In this document: in pieces, positions 26,801 through 38,800 of the stretch
Layout: each line of letters begins with the position of its first letter
How positions within the stretch are numbered: the stretch's first letter is position 1
Assembly (NCBI GenBank): GCA_022316685.1
Contig: JAKJHU010000046.1
Location: 2,410,001 to 2,474,000 of the forward strand
Origin: Progne subis subis
Taxonomy: Eukaryota; Chordata; Aves; Passeriformes; Hirundinidae
Reading direction: 5' to 3'
Length of the DNA stretch: 64,000 nucleotides
Position numbers and translations under genes: made by a program
The notes under the pieces: generated by a model
What the model was told of the DNA's origin: nothing
Databases searched by the model: none
Seen by the model: only the letters and a program-made list of their open reading frames with translations

Positions 26801-29800
26801 TGTGCCATACAAGTATCCATGTGTTTCAGGATCCAAACAAGTTAAAAGTTTGCTGTTTGTTTTCAGAGAAATTGAGTAATATTTTGGAAAATGCAGTAAG
26901 TTAACTATCTTTTTGAATTTTTTACTAGGGTATATTCAACCAGTTTCAGTGTAGCAGTGAGAAGGTGCTGCCTTCTGATGCCTTGCGCACTGCTCTTGCA
27001 AAGACATTTCAGGATGAGCAACGCTTCCAGCTGGGCATCATGGATGATGCTGCTGAATGTTTTGTGAGTATAACTGAAAGATGGTTTCACAGGCAGAGAT
27101 GTGGCCCACCACTACACAATCTCCCGATTTTTTTTTTCTCCTCAATTTTTTTTTTTCCCTTCTATTTTTCCTTTCCCCAAATTGCAACAGACTTTGCATA
27201 TCTGGCCTGGAAAAGTGCAGGGTGATGATTTGGAAACAGTAGTATCATCAGTAACCGGTTCTACAGTTTCTTTTGCATATGTTCTGCTTGCCCTCTCCTG
27301 TGTGCTTTAGATATGAATTATGAAAAAATTGCACTAAAGAATGGACCAGGATTCTAGTTTTAAGGATCAGCTCAAAAGGATGAAAGGACATTTTATTTGC
27401 CAGTTATTCTGAAATTGCATTTTCACAGGAAAACTTTTCAAGGGAAATTGTACAGTGTTAGAGCTGTTTTGACAAATAATTAATCTTGACTTATTTATTG
27501 CAGGCCTATAAGCCACCCAGGCAGCTAGTAGTGTTAGTGAAAAATGTTCTGCTGGATGAGTTATCAAGAGATTTCTGGCACCCACAGATTAATGCTGGCA
27601 ACAGTGGGAGGAGAAAAGGTCTTGGGACAAGAGCTTCTGGGAACTTTAAAACAGATGTAGTTGTATGAATTCATACTTAGAAAATGTTCAGTCTTTTTGT
27701 TTCATACAGAATTTAGTCTGCCTCTTCACTTATTAGTTCTCCCTGTTCTTGATTGAATATAGACTGTGTGGCATATTTCAAAGCTCTCGTGGAATGCAGA
27801 AGTTGATTTCTTTTGCGTTGATGAGAAGTTAGTGTCAATCCAGTGGTGTTTAAAATTGCATAGGTACTCTGTTACGTTTGGTTATATCCATGGCTGCTTG
27901 AGAACTGGATAGAAAAATCAGCAGCAGAGTCTTCAGCAGTGCTAGTGAATAAAATAAATGATTACCTGATCCAGCATTTCAAATCAGAAGTGGAGGGCAT
28001 TTCCTTTTTTTATCCAAGAAATAACAACTTCTTTGTTTTTGAAGAAACTTGCACAAGTTTGCAGGAGCCTTCTGTCTGTAATATTATTGCATCTGACATG
28101 CTTTTGTGGTATATATCTTAACTTTTGTCTGCAGTTGAAATTATCTAATGCATTTTTTCCTTTTTTCCTTTGGCTAGGAAAACCTGTTAATGCGAATTCA
28201 CTTCCACATTGCAGATGAGACAAAGGAAGATATTTGCACTGCACCACATTGTGTTTCCCACCAGAAGTTTGCGATGACTTTATTTGAGCAGGTGAGGAAA
28301 TATGTGCTTAATACCAAGGGCCAGCTCTCAAGTTTGTCTTCATTCCTAAAACATACACTGCCACAGTAAAGAAATGTACAGGCAGAAGTGTTGAATGGAA
28401 ATACCTATTTAATCTTGTCAACGTATTATGTATTTTCTTTCTCTTTAGTGTGTTTGTACCAGTTGTGGTGCCACCTCTGACCCGTTACCTTTCATCCAGA
28501 TGGTACATTATATTTCCACAACCTCACTCTGGTGAGTTTTTCACAGGGAACCTCCCTACCTCCTTCCCTGCTCCACCCTTTTTTTGTCTTTTTTTTCCTC
28601 CCCCCATATTGTTATTGTAGTTGGGTCTTTATGATCTTTATCGATTAAATGTCTAGAACATGGTTTGTTCGAAGTTGGCAGACCTTTGGTAACTGACGAA
28701 GAACATAAGGATTTAGTGAAGCAGACGATAGTGGTTTAGGCGTGGATCAGTGTGTCTGCTTGTTTATGATTCTGAATATTCACAACTGTAGTAGCAAGGA
28801 ATCATGTACATTTTGAAAGACTTCAATGTGGGAGCAGGTGATTTAAGAAGACAGATAAAAACAAAAAAAATTACGTTGAAAAGGACCTTTGGACATCCAC
28901 TCCATCCTCACGTTTAAAGCAGGGCTAACTTCAAAGCTAAATCAGGCTGCTTGAGGTTATGTGTGTAGCTGAGTTTTGAAAGTGCTTGAAGGACAAAAAT
29001 GCCATGACTCCTCTGAGCTGCCTGTTCCAGTTCTGAACTGGAGGGTTTTTTCCTCCTTTGTGGTGACCAGGTCAGTTCCCTGATAATGAAGGGACGATGC
29101 AGAAAGGGAAGTTCTCGCTGGAGGTCGGATATGGTTTGCCCTTGGTAAATCCACACTGACTGCTCTGCCTCACCTTATCTTTCACATGCAGGGGGTTGAT
29201 TTCCAAGGGGATTGATTTGGTCTGTCATGGCCCCAGGTGGTGGAGTGAGACTGACCAGCCTGTAGTTCCTCAAATCCTCTTTTCTTGGACAAATAGATAG
29301 CTCTTGTTTAATCTAGTTATGGGGGAACTTCCCAGGACACTATGAGCTTTCACTAAAGGCAGTACACAGAGCATGAGCACTGGGTCTGCAGCAGATTGTT
29401 TGAATTAATGCTGGAGAAGTCTGAGTAGATGGCTGCTCAGTGAAAAGCTTTTTAAATCTGATTGAGGTGGGAATCTGTTACTTGTTTCTGTCTTGAATTT
29501 TTTATTGGGATTAGAACTTCTCTTTGTTTTATGTCTGGCATGTGAGATATGTAGTTACAGAGCCTGAAAAAATTGTCATGAAAACTGCTAGTTGCTCTTC
29601 ACATGCAGATCTTTTAAAAGGTACCATGTTATCTGAGTAGCAGGAGTACTGTAAAGCATACCCCTTGTGGCCTCTGCCTGCTGTTCCATCAAGCTGTAGA
29701 TTTTTGTTAGGTTCCAGCAGACACTGTATATCAGAATATTATTTATTACAAAAAGGGGGAAATAGTTATATAAATGGTATTCAGTATTTTTTAGGAAGTA

Positions 29801-32800
29801 TCACAGTAGATCTTAAGTCATGCATTGTTTTAGAAATACCAATACATACTAATATATTTATTTACCTCTCAAACCATTTTAAGCTTGAACATGCTTTGAA
29901 TATTAATACTCTTGTGTACCTGTTGGCATCTTTCTTTCAACTTGGACAGTGAAATAAATTGGGTACTGTTCTATTTTTTGTTTGTAATTTTATTCAGAAT
30001 GTGTCTCTCTGTGCTACTTTACTATAATTCTGATTATTGAAGGGGGTGTATTTTGAAGCAAATATTTCATTTTGAAACCAGGTATTTACCAGAATGCTTA
30101 CATTTTCTTCTAAGATACAAAATTTAAGCCAAACAATCTGTTTCTGTTTTGAGTTTTACTTCTTTTCCTTCTGCAGTATTTTTGTGGAAGATGTAGTAAC
30201 TCACAATTATGTGGTTTTATCTGTACTACAATATTAAATATAAAAAGTATTGTGTATTTATAAATTTCTTTAAAAAAATTAGGTTAAACATATACTAGAT
30301 TAGTGTGGGTTTGTGTTTTGACTTTATTCTGAAACTTTTGTTTTCCGTGCTTTGTCTACGCTGAAGCAATCAAGCTATTTGTATGCTGGAGAGGCGGGAG
30401 AAACCAACTCCAGATATGTTTGGAGAGCTCCTGCAGAATGCCAGCACTATGGGGGACCTGAGAAACTGTCCAGTGAGTAACTTCCTTTTCTTTCGGTGTG
30501 AATTCAGTATGTCACAGTTCCTCAGTGAAGGAAGGGAAATCCTAGTGATGATAGGTGCTTCTTTGACTAGCCACAAGTATTAAAAACAGGAATGGATGCT
30601 TATTTTTTATGTATGTCATAAGTGCTAGATTTCTAAAGTAAAAATTCAATATCTTGTTCTGCCTTTTAATAAATATGCAAAAAGAGTTATCATCAAACTT
30701 TTTTTACATATTGACTAATAGGTAGGGCAGAAAACAGCTGTGGAGTTGCTGCTTGATGTAATGCTGTTGTTAGGTGGTGTGTACCTGGTCCTGAGGCCAG
30801 TGTGTTTCCATTTTATACCTGGCTCCCCTCCCAGTTTTTAACTCTGAAACCTTCAGTAAAAGTCTCCATTGAAATATCCACTACTTTTTAATATTGGCCA
30901 ATAGTGGCTTACTTATCTAAGTAAAAGGAATTAAGGTATTTTATTGTCATTTAAAAGGTGCATATGAATTCAGCTATTTAATAACCAAAGAATATGAAAT
31001 TTAGTAGAAATGCGTTCTTGGTCAGGGCAAACTGCTCTTTGACTGTGAGATAATCAGTTGAATAAAATTGCATACCAGCATTTGCTGTCCCTTTCTTTTT
31101 GTATTAAAAAAAAATTTCTAGGTTTAGCTAAATATGGTCTCAAAGTTATGCAGAGCAAGCTTTTTATCAGGATGTCATGTTCCTGCTGTCATGCTGAAAA
31201 TGCTGAAGCAAAGAAGACAATTTGAGTGTAAGATTGGGAGGTAATAAACAGAATTGCTTGTACTTTAAATGACACTTTCAAAATATGCGTGAGTAAAGTA
31301 ATCTTAATATTAAAATATTAATATTAAATTAAAAATTAAATTAATTAAATCTTAATATTAAAACCTCATATCTATATTTAAACATCAGAGTCCTCTACAG
31401 TTTCTTTTTGCTTTTTTAATTTTTCCTTTTTGTCTCTTGCTGATGGTTGGGATTGAAATTCTGGTTAAATTTTCTAGGTGGCTGTGGGGAAGAGATGCTT
31501 TGCAATCTCTTCCCTGGTTTTAGTGTCAGAAATCATTATATCCAGTTGTGAAACTGGACTCTGTAGACCACAGAAAAAATTCTCAGTATGAAAATGGTAC
31601 TTTTCCTGCAGTCTTGTAGGGGTACCTTTGTGATGTGCCTCAGGGAAAAAAAATGAATGTTGCAACTGGACTTTGTCATAGTTTCTGTTGTGTCCCCCCA
31701 CTCCACTGCATTGTTTACACCCCCCTCCCCTGCAAAATGCCCTGGTACTTACTGAAAAAGTAAAAAATGCGAAGAAAGATCGAAACAGGAAATAAGAATT
31801 GTACAACTCCTATGAGTTACTGGAACTCTTATTCCCCTGATCTTCTAGCTGCCATTCTCATATTTATACAAATACTGACCTAACTATACTGTCTAAGATG
31901 ACATGTTTGAGGTACCACGTAGAAACACTCAAATTTAACAGTGAAGCAGGACTTTTTCTGCTTTTTCAGAAAAGCAGAAAATTTCTCTGACATAATCATA
32001 TAAGGCATCAGTCTCAGTACATACTGTTTTTAATCTGAGATTCTGATCAAAAGTGACCTTCTCATCCTATTCCTTAAGAATATTACTGGGGTCTTTCGTG
32101 TACATTTGCGTATCTTTTTTTAAACAAGCTTGTTTTTGTGCTCTGTGTTTTAATCATTATCAATAACAGGAGGAAGAATTGGCAGTGTTCACTTTAAAGC
32201 TTGAGAATGCACATCTCATCTATTATATGAGAAGCTCCTACCTTGGCACTGAGCATATCTGCTGTGTTTCACCATCTCTTCTTTGGAAGTTGTACTTCTG
32301 AGACTTACACTTGTTACTGCCTTGCCCTAACATTATAATAAGCGCAGAATTATATTCAGTGTCTTGTTTTCTTTACGTGCTCAGAGTAACTGTGGGGAAA
32401 AGATCCGTATTCGTCGTGTACTGATGAACTCGCCACAGATCATCACCATTGGCTTGGTTTGGGACTCAGACCACTCTGATCTGGCTGAGGATGTGATTCA
32501 CAGTCTGGGAACTTGCCTTAAGCTGGGAGATGTGAGTTTTTTGTATTTTGGCACTACTTACAAAAGCAGTCTTTTTTCTTGGTAGTCGACAGTAGCAAAT
32601 GGAGAAAAATATAAAGTCGCCACCTTTACCTTTTTTGGTGTCCATAAAAAGAGGAATAGAGGGCAGAACCATGGATCTGACATGTCTCTGAAAGCTTTAG
32701 AAAAACCTGTGAACTGTATATTCTCAAGTTTCTCAAATGTCTAAAACTTTAAAAATGCTTTCAAATGAAAGCAAATTCTGGATTGGGGTCGTGCTATTTC

Positions 32801-35800
32801 TATGAAAATACGTATGTGCTCTTCCATTTTAAAGAACAGCAGTTTATTTCTATTTCTTTTGAAGACAATATGTAGTTTAGTGGTCTTTGGGGTTGGTTTT
32901 TTTTTTTTAACCTTAAGCTCCTCTTTTTGATGAAATGTGTGGTCATAACTGAAGTTATTTGTGATTGAACAGTCTTTAAGTGGTGGTGGCTTGCATTGTG
33001 TGATTGAATGACAGACTGAATTAAATAGAACCCAGGTGTTTGTCCCTGGACAATTCACTTACTCTACATTAACTGATGCTTTACACTGAATTATCTGTAT
33101 ACTAAACTGGAGCTGTGTCTTATTGTAGCATTGAGATGGTACATAAAATAGTTAATATATACATACGCATTATGTTAAAAAAATGCATTGTTTAAAAAAG
33201 AACATGCACACAGAATCAGTGTGAGCTGATGGTCTTTGTGTAGTAAAGCAGTAACGCACTAAAGCATGAGACCTGTGCATTTAAATTAATAAAATTCAAT
33301 TAAATAGAAAAGATTTTTTTTTTCCTGTGTGCTGAATTCTTTTGATCTGATGTCTTCAGTTCATCTTTTACGTGTTAGCATCATAAACTGGTCCATGCTA
33401 AATTCTGGGTAGTCCTTGCTGAAGTCAGAATAAATGCCAACTGTTTACTGTCCTAACTGCTTTGTTTCTGCAAAAAGGAACGAATGTTTTAAACAGTATT
33501 TGATACAATCATTAAGCATGACACAGAATACAAATTTTTGAAATAGAACCACATTCAAATTATGTAACAGGTATTTTATCATTATTGTAAATGTCTTCCT
33601 TCAGGTAGATACGTACTCCCAGTCCCACTCAATTTATGAGCATCTGGTGGGTTGGTCAGAATTCATTTCTGATCTGTATCTCTGGGTTTGCTTAAACATT
33701 GTATGATTATTTATTTATTGCCTTGTCTCTGTCTTTTGAAGTGAAAGCCTGACACCTCTCTATAGTACTTTGAAATCTTTGAACATTTAGCAGTACGTAA
33801 AATTCTGAGAACTTTATTAATTCCTCCTTCCGTTTTTCTTACCTCCCTTCTTAAAGCTCTTCTTCAGAGTAACTGATGACAGAGCAAAACACTCAGAGCT
33901 GTATTTGGTGGGAATGATCTGTTACTATGGAAAACACTATTCAACCTTCTTCTTCCAAACTAAAATCCGCAAGTGGATGTACTTTGATGATGCTCATGTC
34001 AAAGAGGTGAGAAAAAAAACCTTTTATTTTTAAGGTTTAGGAAAATACTCTGTGGGAAATTTGTTAGCTGCTTGTATGTAAATCCATACTGTTTTCTACA
34101 GACAAGTTCTTTGCCGGTTTCCCACTCAGGATCCACAAATTTGTTAATCTTTTTTTTTTCTCAGCAAAGTGAAGTATTTTAAAAAAAAACTTAACAGAAA
34201 TCTCACAAGCCCTGTTCTTAATTCTGTTCTGTTGGCTCCCACTCTTGTGTTTATGCTGTTGTTTGAAAACCTACAGTTTGCTTGTGCCTACAGCTAACAC
34301 CCGTCTCTTCCCCTTGCTGACAAGCAGTACAGCTATTTAGTACCTGCTGTTGAACTCCGCTTGAATGTCTACATGCCAGTCCTACCTAGAGTTTGCTGCC
34401 AACAACAAATTTTCTACTCTTCTGTTAATGCTTCTTTTTTAACCTTTTCACCAAGCATGAGGTCCTTGACATTAAAGACACCAGTGCTGGGATCTTGGGC
34501 ATGACATTATAACCCAGTAGATTGTTTGGCATTATTTCTTACCACTCTTCTGTTTTCCTTCTAGTCATGGAATCACAAAGGTGAGAGGGAAATTTTCTGC
34601 TGTAGTCATGTCAAACACAGTCTCAATGGGGAAAAACCTCTTAATGCATTTGTTCAATCATACTACTTAGCAGAAAATTTTGGCAAGGATAGATACTGCA
34701 GTGCTTTAGTAGAATACTCACCTATGAAGCAAATTTGTTGGAGTAAGTGCTCAGTATGTCAGGTGAAACCTGTATTAGTACATGGGGAAGATTTGTGAGA
34801 GTAGTATTACTATGTGAATTGATTGCTTGCCCTGTCAGTGCTTGCAGAGGTTCTGTCACAGCAGAAAGATTCACACACTTGAAGTAATTAGCTTTGACTT
34901 GAATTTACTGTCCTGATATCTTTTATTATTTATTCTGTTCATTAACAAAAATTCTTCTGCTTTTTGGTTGATGCAAAGTTAGACCGTTTGAGAGGATGAA
35001 AAGGTTTTTATGGAAAAAACATCTGAAAGAGAATAATTATTTTGTAGTTGTGTTTTTAGCAGGAATTGTAATCAATTCAGCCATAGGATGATGAATACCT
35101 GGATTTTAATTAGGTTGGCTCAGTAGCATTCTTGCTGAGTCCAGGTCAGTGCTGCTATAGAAGGGGTTAAAATATGTCAATGGAAAATCAAACTATGAAA
35201 GAATTGTAATGGAGGAAAAGAGAACTTATTCCAGAAGATGACAACAGAAAACCTTACTTGTGGTTTGTTTTTTTTTTTCTTGGTTTTTTCTGGTTGTCTA
35301 TTCAGATTGGTCCAAAATGGAAAGATGTTGTGACAAAATGCATTAAGGGTCACTATCAGCCTTTGCTGCTGCTCTATGCAGATCCAAGAGGATCTCCAGT
35401 GTCAGCCCAAGACTTGCCCCCTCAGGTGGATTTGCAGCAATACAGCAGGACTTGCTATGACAGTGAAGACTCAGGTAAGCAGTGTAGGCTCTGTGTTTTG
35501 TACCTTCATGCTGAAATGTGGCATGTGGAATGTTTTCCTTCTTTGGAGTGTATTATTGTCAGTAGGGGTCCTTGTTGCCTGTTAAAGCTGATCAAGAATT
35601 CTGAAGAGGATTTCCGGTGTTTCATCTGTGAAACCTCTCTGTTGGTCTGAGACTGCTGATTGTTTGGATAGCAATTTTTTTCCAAAAATGTTTGGAGAAA
35701 GAAATTGAGGGATGGGGGAAGTGAAGGACCTGGTGTGATGTGGATATGGAAGGGAACACTAATTGATGACTTTAATAACTGAAGTGTCTGACTTCAAAAG

Positions 35801-38800
35801 ATCTAAACTATCCTTAAATAGGACATTTACTGCAGGACTTGTTCTCAACAAAAATATGAAGTGCCCTCAAGGTCAGTGTTTGCAGTTAAACATAAGAATG
35901 ACTTCCTTCTTTATTATATTTTTTCTTCTTTAATTTCAAGAAATGAGTATTAAACTAATATCCTGTGTTTTAACGAGTATATACATCACATATGTAAAAT
36001 AACCACCAGGCTTCAAACTGTTCGGATTTTTTACTTTTATTTACTGAAAGTGGAGGGAGAGGATTGCCCTTTTCACCTCCTAATGAGTTCAAGTATTACT
36101 GTACTGAAACTCAGTCATGATACTTCATACTTTTCAGAAGGGAATCAATGCTGACTTCTTGAGAAGGAGCAGGTTACTTTGCTTTAGATAAAAGTATTTC
36201 AGTATACAGTTTATACCAGATAAGCTTTTGATTCGTAATAGATGAAACCAGTTAATTATTATAACATGATGTTCTTGTTACCCTTATAATATTTCATACT
36301 TGAGTAATTTCTTTACTTTCCTCAAAGCAGTGTTTCATATTGTTGTTGCACTCAACAGTGTTGAAAAGAAATAATAATTTCAGTGTGATACTAATGTGTA
36401 CTTTCAGTCCAACAGATGTAGTTTAATTTTGCATATTAAAAAGATTTGATAAACTTGGACTTAGTGAAGAGGAAGAAAGAAACAGGTTTTCAGTAGGAAT
36501 GACATTGTCTACCTGCTTCCAAAAGGAGCAGACTTTTCCCGTAATCTCTGGTGTACTTGAGTCGGAGTCAGTATCTTTGATATTCTGTTTTTCTGTTAAC
36601 TTGTGTATAGTTGCCCCTGCTCTCTTCTCTTAGCCTTTCTTGACTTATATAATAGCTGAAAAAGATTGAAGTTTGATATGGCTTGTTTGACATTTCTTTC
36701 TTCTCCAGGAAGAGAACCTTCCATCTCGAGTGACACCCGGACCGATTCCTCTACCGACAGCTATGCTTATAAACAGGCACACCATGAGTCTGTGGTTAGT
36801 CACTTCTCCTCTGACTCCCAGGGGACAGTCATCTACAATGTGGAGAATGATGCAGCTTCACAAAGCAGCAGGGACACAGGTAGCAGATACCATTACATCT
36901 GTGTGCAATCATTATCATTAGATAAGATGACTCTAGTGGATTCCAGGTGAAAATACCTCTGTTTATACACACAACCTTTAATAGAATAGCGAACGGTGTT
37001 TAATATCCTAAATTTTTGATTCGTAATGAACCATTGGCATTCACCAAAGAAAACATGATTTAAGTGTTGTTGGCTTCTGTAGCCCTGTGTCTAGCCAGAC
37101 AAGCATTTACAGGTTTGTTTTCCTGTTATCCACAATACTGCCTGCTCTGTTACGTAATTCTGTGGGCTGGAGTCTGCACAGCCCTGTTGAAGGGTTTGGT
37201 GAGTGTCATGTGTGCTACTTGCTCATCTCTGGGCAGTTACTTCATTTCAGGAGTTGCAGCTGTCTGGGAAAGGTGCTTTCATCACCAGAGTCCCTCATAC
37301 TTGGCATCTAAGGGCTTTCTGTGTAAGTGGGTGTTGGTAGTATTTACTGCACCAGTGAGGAGCATAAGGTGATTTCCTGCCTGTGCTGTGGAAGCAAATT
37401 AAGCTGGAATATCCAGTGAAAAGGCGGTCTGTATATATGTTCCTTTGGGCAGCTGAACAGTCTGCCTGAACACTCTTCAGTTGAAAAGAGGTCAGTTAGA
37501 AGTCCAAAGACTTGATCTCCTTGATTATTCATGGCCAGTGTCCACAGTCAGCCTGTTTCTGCATACAGTAGCTTCTAATATCACTTCTAAAAAAGTCACG
37601 CATAAGTTAATGTCAGACTTCTGTGGCATCAGAAATAGGGTCTGCTATTTCTGTGTGAAAAGTTATTTTATTGTGCCGTAAATAGGTTTTCTAAGAAGAC
37701 CTGAGTGGAATCAACAGCTGTTAGATTGCACCAGAGTATCAAAGCTGTCAGACTGCTTTGTCCTTTTATTTGTAAAATTGTTCCTCTTTTGTATTGTACT
37801 TGCTTCATTTGTAACAATCTATGGTACATCAAAATCCAAAAGAAATGTTTCAAGTTCACTTTATTTAGTATTCTTTCATTCTTCATCAGAGGTCTGGGTA
37901 ACTGTAATACACAGGTTAAGATAGCCCAACAATCCTTCCAGTGTTTTAGCAAATACTTAATGCTGCAGAGACCAGTCATAGTGATAGGTAGGGTGTGACA
38001 AAGAAAAGAAAGTTGGAGCAGAAATTGAGTGATGCAGAAACAAAATGTACATTTGTTTTTGGAGAAGACAAGACTGAAAGAGCTATTGGCATACTAATTA
38101 AATAGTCTGCAAAAATGGCAGAGAGTTTATTGGGTTAGGTTCCTTCCTGCAAAATGTGCCTTGAAGAAGTTGGCAGAAAATGAGAGTAAGGTGAATGGTC
38201 ACAAACATGTAAGCATGAAGTTCAGCATGTAACCTTTTGTTCTGTCATTTTAAGTGACTTTGTCCTTTTCTTTTTCTTTCTTATCCTATTGATTTTATCC
38301 TGTGTTATTCCCTTCAGTTTAGCCCATTTCTCTACCTAAATTCAGTTGTCCTTATCTTCCCTGATTCAGCCTTAGCTATGATCAGTCTGTCTCCTTAGCT
38401 AGCTACTTGTCTGGGCATTTCCCTTTTCTTTTACCTACCCACTACCTTTCCAAAAAAAGTCAGTCTGCCAACTAGTACAACTGCTCTGTCATCAAATGGG
38501 GATCCGTGGGGCTATAAAGAAGCCATCCACACTGACCTGTCAACTGAATCGTTCTGGGCAAGAGCAGGATTCTTCATTTAATGGCCATTTACCCACTACT
38601 CCAGCCCAGAAAATTATGGACCCTATCCCACATCATCCTCCAGGGAAGGACCACCATTGGGTTGTATGGCCTCAGGCTCCTGGGTACTTCAGAAGGGGGG
38701 GCAGAGGAGTGGCTGCATAAGCCCTCTCTTTGCTCCTACCCACCTGTGCTGCTGAGAAAAATGTGCGTATTCTGGCTGCCCTATTCATGCAACTGAGGTT

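Larger units (their letters stand above)
30473..32384 (+). other. USP54 intron 6
   Basis: A 1.9 kb GT-AG intron. It contains an AT-rich stretch with a repeated 15-mer (31301-31363) and a perfect 12-bp inverted repeat (31954-31981), both listed separately. Acceptor TTTACGTGCTCAG. Confidence 0.9.
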
